Below, piece by piece: positions 7,500 through 13,994 of a DNA stretch of 28,935 nt (the stretch's first letter is position 1; the number at the start of each line of letters is the position of its first letter). The notes under the pieces were generated by a model. That model made no database searches, was not told where the DNA came from, and worked only from the letters and a program-made list of their open reading frames with translations. Source of the DNA: an uncultured Ruminococcus sp. (GTDB lineage: Bacteria; Bacillota; Clostridia; Oscillospirales; Ruminococcaceae); assembly GCA_900539835.1 (NCBI GenBank), contig UQDR01000023.1:1-28935 (forward strand), given 5' to 3'. The position numbers were made by a program, and so were the translations under genes.

Positions 7500-9156
7500 A
7501 ATACATTTTACCTTCATTTATAATAAGATGTTTACTGCAAATTTCAAGTGCTGCCGGTCTGTGTGTTACGATAAGACAGGTTCTGTTTTTTAAGGCGGAG
7601 ATATTTTCCAGAAGCTTAGCTTCGGTTGTTTCGTCAAGAGCGCTAGTTGCTTCGTCTAAAAGCATTATTGGAGCGTTGCCTAAAATTGCTCTTGCAATGG
7701 CAATACGCTGTGCTTGTCCCTCTGAAATGCCTGAGCCTTTTTCACCTATTTTTGTATTAAATTTATCAGGCAGTGACTCAATAAAGTCAAGTGCACAGGC
7801 GGTTTTTGCCGCTTCTATAACATCCTCTTCAGATGCGTTTTTGTTGAGCATCCGGATGTTTTCTTCAATTGTTCCGGAAAAAAGAAAATTACCCTGAGGA
7901 ACATATGAGAATAAGCCTCTTGTTTCCTTTCCGCTCTGAAAATCGCCTTTATCAGACTTAAAGGTCAATTCGCCGCCTTCAGGCTGATAAGCCCCTAAAA
8001 GAAGCAAAAACAAAGTGGATTTTCCTCCGCCCGAAAGTCCGGTAAGAGATATAAAATCTCCTTTATTTATTTCGATATTAACATCCGAAAGCACATGATT
8101 TTCACCATAGGAAAAGGAAAGGTCCTTTGTGGTGATTTTATTGAAGCTTTTATAATCCAGCGTTTTCACCGCAGGTGTTTCGTCAGGTAAATTTTCAATA
8201 TCAATAATACGTTCCGCTGAAGCTAAGACTCCGTAGATTTTGGGTAAAAGACCTGAAAGATTTGCAAATGGCTGCTGAATCTGATTTACAAGCTGAAGTA
8301 TAGCGGTAAGGGTTCCATATGACATTATGCTGAGATAAATTCCTCTTGCTCCCCACACCATTGCAAACAGGTAACCCATGTGAAAAACAAATCCGAATCC
8401 TGCGTTGGCACAAATACTTAAAGTACGTCTTTTCATTTGTGCTTTAAAGTGATTGTTTTGATTTATTTCATTGGTTTCTTCCATTTGCTTTTCACAACCG
8501 AAAACTTTGACAATCAGCACATTTTCCACTGCTTCCTGCAAAAAAGAGCGTACCTTTCCCTCTTTTTCCTGGACATCTTTATGAAGAAATTTCATTTTCT
8601 TTCTGAAAAATCTTGTGACAAAAAACAGGAACAATCCTGAAGCAATGAAAACAAGAGTAAAGCTTTTATCAAGAGCTATCAGAACAGCAACTGCACAAAT
8701 AAGGCGGGTCAGAAGATTGACAAGATTAGGAACAATTGATGTTATTCCTTCTGTGACGATCTGAACATCTGAAAACATTCTGTTAAGCAATTCTCCGCTG
8801 TGAAAGCCCGATATATTGGTATATTCTTTTTTATAAAGAGTATCAAGCATTTGGCCACGCATTTTCATGGCGATTTTACAGCGTATGTATTCTCCGATAC
8901 TGTTGCAGTAAAGCAGCAGTACCAGTTGAGCTGTTATTACTGCAAAAAGCCCGATTCCATAGTTTATAAGCTCGGTTTTATTATGATTTACAGCCCCGTC
9001 GACTATTCCCTTGCACATGAGTGAAAATACAATTGCGCTGGCTGCAAATAAGCCGTTGCCGATTATAAGGCTGAGGATTTTAAAATGCTGGGATTTTGAA
9101 TTTTTCCAAAGCCATTTATATGTTATTTTATCTTTTAAATTTGGTTTTAATGACAT
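7486..9156 (-). CDS. ABC exporter, fused membrane and ATPase domains
   Basis: 556 residues, a half-transporter of the type I exporter fold. The membrane domain (1-310) has about six segments. The ATPase domain shows Walker A GLSGGGKST (373-381), Q-loop Gln421, signature ISEGQ (477-481), Walker B IMLLDE (497-502) and the switch His532. There is no N-terminal C39 peptidase domain, unlike bacteriocin exporters, so processing must be done by another protein, plausibly the adjacent S24/S26 peptidase, whose gene overlaps this one by 29 bases. GGAGG lies 7 bases before the ATG. Probable cargo is the short peptide of this locus; this is inferred from context. Confidence 0.9.
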   Translation of the reverse strand: MSLKPNLKDKITYKWLWKNSKSQHFKILSLIIGNGLFAASAIVFSLMCKGIVDGAVNHNKTELINYGIGLFAVITAQLVLLLYCNSIGEYIRCKIAMKMRGQMLDTLYKKEYTNISGFHSGELLNRMFSDVQIVTEGITSIVPNLVNLLTRLICAVAVLIALDKSFTLVFIASGLFLFFVTRFFRKKMKFLHKDVQEKEGKVRSFLQEAVENVLIVKVFGCEKQMEETNEINQNNHFKAQMKRRTLSICANAGFGFVFHMGYLFAMVWGARGIYLSIMSYGTLTAILQLVNQIQQPFANLSGLLPKIYGVLASAERIIDIENLPDETPAVKTLDYKSFNKITTKDLSFSYGENHVLSDVNIEINKGDFISLTGLSGGGKSTLFLLLLGAYQPEGGELTFKSDKGDFQSGKETRGLFSYVPQGNFLFSGTIEENIRMLNKNASEEDVIEAAKTACALDFIESLPDKFNTKIGEKGSGISEGQAQRIAIARAILGNAPIMLLDEATSALDETTEAKLLENISALKNRTCLIVTHRPAALEICSKHLIINEGKMYYGEI

Positions 9157-9589
9157 TTTTCAGCCTCCGCAATTTAAAAAAGACTCGTCTGACAAAAAAG
9201 GACTGCCATATTAAAAGGTATAATTTATATGATAGGGAGTCCGCTGTAATATCTTTTCCGTTGCGGTTAAAAGAACAGACAACACCGATAATGTGTCTGT
9301 CTTCTATCCCGGACTCCAGCTGAAGCTGGTTGTCGCCGCACATGACATACTTTCCGCCATCGCATGAAATAACTCTGTGCAGAACATATTGACCGTTATC
9401 TCTCAAATAAAAAGCAATATCATTCTTTTTTAAAAAACCATCTGGCTTTTTAAGAACGACCGAGTCCCGTTCTTGTACCAAAAGAGGAAGCATACTTGTA
9501 CCTCTTGGATATATTCGGAACTCTCCGCCGCTTTCTAATACTAAACGAATAGTATCATCATAATCTGACAGCCTGAAGCCTTTACGCAA
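9128..9589 (-). CDS. S24/S26-family peptidase (signal-peptidase-like)
   Basis: 153 residues. Ser32 in PRGTSMLPLL matches the catalytic Ser-Met of S26 peptidases. The second motif is VLHRVI with His71 where most bacterial enzymes have Lys, so this is the Ser-His (Sec11/SipW-like) form. GDN at 85-87 matches the conserved GDN box. There is no N-terminal membrane anchor; a hydrophobic, basic C-terminal segment (about 121-143) may attach it to the membrane. The start is TTG with AAAGGAG nine bases upstream; the gene overlaps pqqD upstream by 8 bases and the ABC gene downstream by 29. Likely role: removal of a leader or maturation of the exported peptide. Confidence 0.8.
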   Translation of the reverse strand: MRKGFRLSDYDDTIRLVLESGGEFRIYPRGTSMLPLLVQERDSVVLKKPDGFLKKNDIAFYLRDNGQYVLHRVISCDGGKYVMCGDNQLQLESGIEDRHIIGVVCSFNRNGKDITADSLSYKLYLLIWQSFFVRRVFFKLRRLKNVIKTKFKR

Positions 9590-9845
9590 GCAGATCTGCT
9601 CCTTTCAGGATATTGATAAATTCGATTATGTCTTCATTTGCTGTTGCCTCGTCAATATCATATTCTGATGTCATAGCAGAAGTAAGTTCTTCAATTGTTG
9701 TATCAGATTGAAGCTTTTCCCAAAGAAATTTGCCTGTAGGATTAAGTCGAATTATTCCGTTAAATGTCTTGCTTGCTTCACCTATAGCAACTACCATGGT
9801 TTGAGAAGCTACTTCTCTAAGCATAAATCCGTCTTTTATTTTCAT
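9582..9845 (-). CDS. PqqD-family RiPP recognition protein
   Basis: About 87 residues, the size of a stand-alone PqqD. It has the family pattern: an N-terminal beta region (VVAIGEASKTFNGIIRLN), then TGKFLWEKLQ, T-x-EEL, and a C-terminal helix (EDIIEFINILKGADLL). PqqD domains are winged-helix RiPP recognition elements that bind leader peptides and present them to tailoring enzymes. ATG 9845 is chosen over an upstream in-frame codon at 9863 because AAAGGA sits at 9-base spacing. It is first gene of the four-gene minus-strand operon. The probable client is the 39-residue peptide encoded divergently at 12553. Confidence 0.85.
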   Translation of the reverse strand: MKIKDGFMLREVASQTMVVAIGEASKTFNGIIRLNPTGKFLWEKLQSDTTIEELTSAMTSEYDIDEATANEDIIEFINILKGADLLA

Positions 9846-9881
9846 ATTGAGGCATCCTTTCATAAATAAATAATATATACC

Positions 9882-9910
9882 ATTATAAATGATTTATATT
9901 AAAAAGTCAA
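9882..9910 (-). promoter_or_regulatory. Promoter of the pqqD-peptidase-ABC-NTase operon
   Basis: Minus-strand TTGACT (9905-9910) and TATAAT (9882-9887) are separated by 17 bases, 37 bases before the pqqD start. Confidence 0.75.
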
Positions 9911-9915
9911 CAATT

Positions 9916-9931
9916 ACGCTGATTTTAGCGT
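9916..9931. promoter_or_regulatory. Inverted repeat between divergent RiPP-locus promoters
   Basis: ACGCT-GATTTT-AGCGT is a perfect 5-base dyad lying directly upstream of the pqqD -35 box and about 80 bases from the opposite -35 box. It may be an operator for a regulator encoded elsewhere; no regulator gene lies in the locus. Confidence 0.3.
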
Positions 9932-10010
9932 GTTGTAGTTAAAATAGCTAATAGTCAAAGTCGAAATTTGTACAAATAGTAGATTATTTGATGAAACATT
10001 CAAAAGAATG

Positions 10011-10039
10011 TTGACAAACAATATTATAAACGGTATAAT
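10011..10039 (+). promoter_or_regulatory. Consensus promoter of the repeat-protein/peptide unit
   Basis: TTGACA (10011-10016) and TATAAT (10034-10039) are both perfect consensus with 17-base spacing. AAGGAGG follows at 10060, ten bases before the start codon. This predicts very high expression. Confidence 0.85.
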
Positions 10040-10076
10040 TATAATGCAATATTTTTCGTAAGGAGGAAAAATAAAA

Positions 10077-12533
10077 ATGAAAATTAAAAAGATTTTATCC
10101 GGCATAGTAGCTGGAGCACTTGCCATTTCAACTTTGGCCAGTGTATCTTCTTTTGGAGTATCAGCTGATGTTGATCCTGAAACTCCAACACTTCCTGCAT
10201 TGAACGGCTTGGTTAAATATCAGCTCAGAAACAGTGCAGAAGGCTTAGGAAAAGACATTCGTTTTATTGCTGTTGTTAAGCAGTCTGACGTAGAGTACGG
10301 AGCTGCAGCTGAATGGGTTATTGAAGCAGCAACTTCAGATGCTCCCGATGACTTCGCGGAAATAGATTATCAGGAAGCTTCTTTTACAGCTTACAAATCT
10401 ATAATTGCTAACGGAGTTAAGATCAATGCTAACGATATAGCAAAAGAAATTTGGAACTGGTCTGCAGACACAGAATATTGTCTTATTATCTCAAAAGCTG
10501 TAGGAAGCTTTACTGAAGGAGATATAGTAAGAGGTAATATTGAAGTTCTTAATTTTGGTACAGGTTTAAGCCGTGAGGTTAAATTTGGCGGAGATGTTTC
10601 ATCAAGCAAGCCTGACAGCAGCTCAGAGGTTGAAGATTCAAGCAGTGAAGTTGAAGATTCATCAAGCACAGCTGATCCTTCAGGTGATGAAGTAATCTGG
10701 GAAGGTGAAGAGGACCTCGGCGCATGGAAAAATGACGTTGAACTCGGTGTAGCTGGAATTCCTAATGCTGTAGAAAACGGTATTCTTACAATCGAATACA
10801 CAGCAACAGGTGCAGCTCAGATCCAGATCATCAACAAGCTTGGTGAGGATTGGACATGGACACCAATGGAAACAGCTGACGGTGCAGAGTATTTTGATAC
10901 AACAGGCGGAAAGCTTCAGATTAAGCTTACAGCAGCACAGGCTGAAGCACTTGCAGCTTCAAAGGCAATCTTCCTTAAGGGTACAGGCGCAGTAGTTACT
11001 AAGCTGACATATAAAGCACCTGGCGGAGACGCTGGAAAAACAGAAGTAATCTGGGAAGGTGAAGAAGACCTTAACGCTTGGAAGACTGACGTTAACCTCG
11101 GCGTAGCAGGTATTCCTCTTGCTGAAGAAGGCGGAATTCTTGCAATTGAGTATACAGGAACAGGTTCAGCTCAGATTCAGGTAATCAATAAGATCAGTGC
11201 TGATTGGGCATGGACACCAATGCAGACAGCTGACGGTGCAGAGTATTTCGATACAACAGGCGGAAAGCTTCAGATTAAACTTACAGCAAAACAGGCAGCA
11301 GAGCTTGCAGCTGGTAAGGAAATGCACGTTAAGGGTACTGGCGCAGTTATCACTAAGATCACATATACAGCTCCTGGCGGAGACGCTGGAGAAACAGAAG
11401 TAATCTGGACAGGTTCAGAAGACCTCGGCGCATGGAAGAACGACGTTGAACTTGGCGTAGCAGGTATTCCTACTGCTGAAGAAAACGGAATTCTTACAAT
11501 TAAATATGAATCAGACGGTGCAGCTCAGATTCAGATCATCAACAAGCTTGGTGACGCTTGGACATGGACTCCGATGGAAACAGAAGCCGGCGAAGAGTTC
11601 TTTGACACAACAGGCGGAAAACTTGAAATTAAACTTACAGCAGCACAGGCTGCAGCACTTGCAGCATCAAAGGCTATATACCTTAAGGGACAGAACGCTG
11701 TAGTTACTGAAATTACATATACAACTCCCGGAAGCAAGCCTTCAGACAGCAGCTCAGAAGTTGAGGATTCAAGCGCAGTAGTTGAAGATTCAAGTACTGT
11801 AGTTGAAGATTCTTCAAGCACATCAGAAAATCCTTCAACTGAAGAAGTAATTTGGGAAGGTGAAGAGGATCTCGGCGCATGGAAGAATGACGTTGAACTC
11901 GGTGTAGCAGGTATTCCTCTTGCAGAAGAAAACGGTATTCTTACAATTGAATACACAGCAACAGGTGCAGCTCAGATCCAGATCATCAACAAGCTTGGTG
12001 AGGATTGGACATGGACACCAATGGAAACAGCTGACGGTGCAGAGTATTTTGATACAACAGGCGGAAAGCTTCAGATTAAGCTTACAGCAGCACAGGCTGA
12101 AGCACTTGCAGCTTCAAAGGCAATCTTCCTTAAGGGTACAGGCGCAGTAGTTACTAAGCTGACATATAAAGCACCTGGCGGAGACGCTGGAAAAACAGAA
12201 GTAATCTGGGAAGGTGAAGAAGACCTTAACGCTTGGAAGACTGACGTTAACCTCGGCGTAGCAGGTATTCCTCTTGCTGAAGAAGGCGGAATTCTTACAA
12301 TTAAATATGAAGCAGACGGCGCAGCTCAGATTCAGATCATCAACAAGCTCGGCGATGCATGGACATGGACTCCAATGGAAACAGAAGCCGGCGATGATTT
12401 CTTTGATACAGTTGGCGGAAAGCTTCAGATTAAACTTACAGCAGCACAGGCTGAAGCACTTGCAGCTTCAAAGGCAATATATCTTAAGGGTACAGGTGCT
12501 GTAGTTACTGAAATTACTTATACATCTAAGTAA
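10077..12533 (+). CDS. Secreted serine-linker protein with five beta-sandwich-like repeats
   Basis: 818 residues. Residues 1-31 are a Sec signal peptide ending near VSAD. An N-terminal domain (about 35-170) contains LRNSAEG and IRFIAVV motifs of a kind seen in Ruminococcus surface proteins. Then follow a Ser/Glu/Asp linker (about 177-204), repeats R1-R3 starting near Glu205, Glu323 and Glu441, a second Ser-rich linker (about 552-588), and repeats R4-R5 starting near Glu590 and Glu708. Each 118-residue repeat begins with VIW-x-G-x-EDL-x-AWK, has a WTWTPM or WAWTPM centre, and ends with VT-x-[IL]-TY, resembling a carbohydrate-binding jelly-roll; no exact family is claimed. There is no LPxTG, dockerin, SLH or C-terminal membrane segment. 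It shares a transcript with the 39-residue peptide. Confidence 0.85.
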   Translation: MKIKKILSGIVAGALAISTLASVSSFGVSADVDPETPTLPALNGLVKYQLRNSAEGLGKDIRFIAVVKQSDVEYGAAAEWVIEAATSDAPDDFAEIDYQEASFTAYKSIIANGVKINANDIAKEIWNWSADTEYCLIISKAVGSFTEGDIVRGNIEVLNFGTGLSREVKFGGDVSSSKPDSSSEVEDSSSEVEDSSSTADPSGDEVIWEGEEDLGAWKNDVELGVAGIPNAVENGILTIEYTATGAAQIQIINKLGEDWTWTPMETADGAEYFDTTGGKLQIKLTAAQAEALAASKAIFLKGTGAVVTKLTYKAPGGDAGKTEVIWEGEEDLNAWKTDVNLGVAGIPLAEEGGILAIEYTGTGSAQIQVINKISADWAWTPMQTADGAEYFDTTGGKLQIKLTAKQAAELAAGKEMHVKGTGAVITKITYTAPGGDAGETEVIWTGSEDLGAWKNDVELGVAGIPTAEENGILTIKYESDGAAQIQIINKLGDAWTWTPMETEAGEEFFDTTGGKLEIKLTAAQAAALAASKAIYLKGQNAVVTEITYTTPGSKPSDSSSEVEDSSAVVEDSSTVVEDSSSTSENPSTEEVIWEGEEDLGAWKNDVELGVAGIPLAEENGILTIEYTATGAAQIQIINKLGEDWTWTPMETADGAEYFDTTGGKLQIKLTAAQAEALAASKAIFLKGTGAVVTKLTYKAPGGDAGKTEVIWEGEEDLNAWKTDVNLGVAGIPLAEEGGILTIKYEADGAAQIQIINKLGDAWTWTPMETEAGDDFFDTVGGKLQIKLTAAQAEALAASKAIYLKGTGAVVTEITYTSK
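10794..11141 (+). repeat. Exact 348-base direct repeat, copy 1
   Basis: Every base from 10794 to 11141 matches 11949-12296 by direct reading (offset 1155 bases, 385 codons). It spans most of repeat R1 and the first third of R2. Absence of even silent differences points to a recent duplication or gene conversion. Confidence 0.9.
11949..12296 (+). repeat. Exact 348-base direct repeat, copy 2
   Basis: Copy of 10794-11141, covering most of R4 and the start of R5. Immediately after 12296 the sequence switches to an R3-like form, so R5 is a chimera of R2 and R3. Confidence 0.9.
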
Positions 12534-12552
12534 TTAAGGAGGCAGGATTATA

Positions 12553-12672
12553 ATGAAAAAGTATTTAAAACCATCTGCAGAAATTTCAAAGTTTGAAATT
12601 GAAGACGCAGTAATGATGGAAACAAGTCCGGTTGATCCGGATCCAAGCGGCGGTTGGGGAGATATTCTCTAA
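12553..12672 (+). CDS. 39-residue RiPP-precursor-like peptide
   Basis: A short ORF with an excellent ribosome site (AAGGAGG, 10-base spacing), 19 bases after the repeat-protein stop and before a strong terminator. The N-terminal half begins MKKYLKPSAEI and continues to Phe14 and an acidic stretch (EIED, 15-18). The Tyr4-x2-Pro7 spacing with a later Phe resembles the leader motif that RRE proteins recognise in lasso precursors. The C-terminal 13 residues are Pro/Gly/Asp-rich with GGWG at 33-36 and end in Asp-Ile-Leu. There is no Cys, so lanthionine or sactionine chemistry is excluded; Ser25, Thr24 and Ser32 are possible phosphorylation sites. Short peptides of this leader type are common in gut Clostridia. 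Its function is unknown; export by the local ABC system is inferred. Confidence 0.8.
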   Translation: MKKYLKPSAEISKFEIEDAVMMETSPVDPDPSGGWGDIL

Positions 12673-12688
12673 TCTGTTAATTGAAATT

Positions 12689-12720
12689 AAAGCGGTAACC
12701 AAAAGGTTACCGCTTTTTTA
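12689..12720 (+). terminator. Intrinsic terminator after the short peptide gene
   Basis: AAGCGGTAACC and GGTTACCGCTT form a perfect 11-base stem with an AAAA loop, followed by six T. It separates the repeat-protein/peptide transcript from the lipoprotein/kinase transcript. Confidence 0.9.
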
Positions 12721-12722
12721 TC

Positions 12723-12751
12723 TTGCAATTTTCATATTAATGTGCTATAAT
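12723..12751 (+). promoter_or_regulatory. Promoter of the lipoprotein/HprK-like unit
   Basis: TTGCAA (12723-12728) and TATAAT (12746-12751) are separated by 17 bases, directly after the preceding terminator and 42 bases before the lipoprotein start. Confidence 0.7.
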
Positions 12752-12793
12752 AAATTTATAAACAATAATAACCGATGTTTTTGGAGGTACAAA

Positions 12794-13189
12794 ATGAATA
12801 AGATTAAAGTGTTGGCTGTAGTATCAGCCTTGGCAGCAAGCGTTCTTTTGATGGCTTCATGTGCTGAAGATATTAAGGATAACAGCAGCAAGGATAAGGA
12901 AATGTCTTCATCTGTTGCTGAAAGTGCTAAAGACTCTTCATCAGTTTCTGAAAGTGAAAAGAATAAGGACAGCAAAGAAGCTTCTGATTCAAAAACTGAC
13001 GGAAAGAATTCTGCTGCAGATAATGCTGGCGGTAATAATGATTCAGCTGTTAATAATTCTGATAAAAAAGACGACAGCAGTAAGCGTACCGGCGGAATCG
13101 TGATAGAGGAAGAACTTAATCTTGATGAGCTTGACAGCAATGGCTCAGTAGCACCTAATGCTGAACAGGGCTGGGGAGCTTTAATGTAA
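12794..13189 (+). CDS. Serine-rich lipoprotein with GWG C-terminal tail
   Basis: 131 residues from ATG 12794, with GGAGG six bases upstream; a longer in-frame reading from 12632 crosses the terminator and promoter and is rejected. Residues 1-22 are a lipoprotein signal peptide and Cys23 (in LMASCAED) is the likely lipidated residue. Residues 24-100 are low-complexity Ser/Lys/Asp/Asn, a probable cell-wall-spanning linker. The end is an acidic patch (IEEELNLDELD) followed by a 13-residue tail that matches the pattern of the 39-residue peptide: Val at -13, Pro at -11, Gly-Trp-Gly at -6 to -4 and two hydrophobic residues at the end. Translation is coupled to the HprK-like gene by TAATG. No enzymatic domain is seen; it may be an immunity or display partner. 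Confidence 0.8.
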   Translation: MNKIKVLAVVSALAASVLLMASCAEDIKDNSSKDKEMSSSVAESAKDSSSVSESEKNKDSKEASDSKTDGKNSAADNAGGNNDSAVNNSDKKDDSSKRTGGIVIEEELNLDELDSNGSVAPNAEQGWGALM

Positions 13190-13893
13190 TGATACAGTCT
13201 TATAAGATTTGCGGACTTAGCGTTAATATGGATCTTAAACATTCAATGATAAAAGACAGAGCTGTAAAGTATCTTATTGACGATGTTGCTGATCCTGATA
13301 TAACTATCGAAGCAATTGAAGAAAACATAGCAAGATTAAAGGGGTTAGCTCCTCATTTAAGTGATGCTGAATGCGAGGTAATTTATACAACAGGTGTATT
13401 TTATAGAAAACTGTTGGCCTTTGATGGGTTCATGCTCCATTCTTCAGCAGTTTGTGTAGATAATAAGGCTTATTTGTTTTCAGCCAACAGCGGAACAGGA
13501 AAGTCTACACATACAAGCCAGTGGATAAAGCTTTTTGGCGACAAAGCATATATTATTAATGACGATAAGCCTGCTCTGATGATTGAGGACGGAAAAGTAT
13601 ATGTATATGGTACTCCGTGGAGCGGTAAATCTGATTTGAATTCAAATGTACGTGTTCCGCTTCAAGGTATTTGCGTGCTTGAAAGATCAGAAAATAATTT
13701 TATTGAGCCTCTTGATAAAGGCACAGCAGTTTATAAGATTATGAATCAGACATTAAGACCTCCCTTTGAGTCTTATATGGATAAGCTGCTTGGCTTGCTT
13801 GATGTTGTTATTACTGAAACACCTATTTGGAGAATGGGCTGTAATATTTCAACAGAGGCCGCTCAAATGGCATATGACGCAATGTCTAAATAA
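13189..13893 (+). CDS. HPr-kinase-like protein of RiPP-cluster type
   Basis: 234 residues, resembling only the C-terminal kinase domain of HprK. HSSAV (His84) matches the HASAV strand of HprK. The P-loop is NSGTGKST (100-107) and NDD at 124-126 matches the catalytic Asp segment. GTPWSGKS and VPLQGICVLERS are characteristic of kinase homologues that accompany PqqD proteins and lasso precursors, where they phosphorylate the product. The N-terminal HprK domain is absent, so a true HPr kinase role is unlikely. The start overlaps the lipoprotein stop by one base; GGGGAG within the lipoprotein GWG codons can serve as ribosome site. It probably phosphorylates a Ser/Thr or terminal group of the peptide or lipoprotein. 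Confidence 0.8.
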   Translation: MIQSYKICGLSVNMDLKHSMIKDRAVKYLIDDVADPDITIEAIEENIARLKGLAPHLSDAECEVIYTTGVFYRKLLAFDGFMLHSSAVCVDNKAYLFSANSGTGKSTHTSQWIKLFGDKAYIINDDKPALMIEDGKVYVYGTPWSGKSDLNSNVRVPLQGICVLERSENNFIEPLDKGTAVYKIMNQTLRPPFESYMDKLLGLLDVVITETPIWRMGCNISTEAAQMAYDAMSK

Positions 13894-13898
13894 AATAT

Positions 13899-13934
13899 AA
13901 GCGATGATTTGTAAAAACAGATCATCGCTTTTTT
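13899..13934 (+). terminator. Terminator after the HprK-like gene
   Basis: AAGCGATGAT and ATCATCGCTT form a 10-base stem with a 12-base loop, followed by TTTT. Confidence 0.85.
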
Positions 13935-13952
13935 GCCTCTTATATGTAAAAT

Positions 13953-13981
13953 AAAACTCCGCACAAATTGTGCGGAGTTTC
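13953..13981 (-). terminator. Terminator of PFOR
   Basis: AAACTCCGCACAA and TTGTGCGGAGTTT form a nearly loopless 13-base dyad 14 bases beyond the PFOR stop. The minus-strand side continues into a T-rich run. Confidence 0.8.
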
Positions 13982-13994
13982 TTTATTCAGAAAA

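Noticed and set aside
10391..12504. Antisense and frame-shifted ORFs inside the repeat gene
   Set aside because: They recur with the DNA repeat period and are shadows of the 818-residue coding frame.
12632..12793. Longer start for the lipoprotein, giving a 185-residue protein
   Set aside because: This extension overlaps the short peptide gene and crosses a perfect terminator and a promoter. ATG 12794 has GGAGG at proper spacing and begins a clear lipoprotein signal peptide.
6396..13893. Lasso-peptide biosynthetic cluster
   Set aside because: The RRE, exporter, kinase-like and nucleotidyltransferase proteins would fit, but there is no asparagine-synthetase-like cyclase and no transglutaminase-like leader protease in the window, and the peptide lacks an obvious ring-forming core.
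13189..13893. Genuine HPr kinase/phosphorylase acting on the ptsH product in this window
   Set aside because: It is about 75 residues shorter than HprK, lacks the N-terminal domain and is embedded in a peptide locus. Proximity to ptsH (about 10 kb) is probably coincidence, though cross-talk is not excluded.
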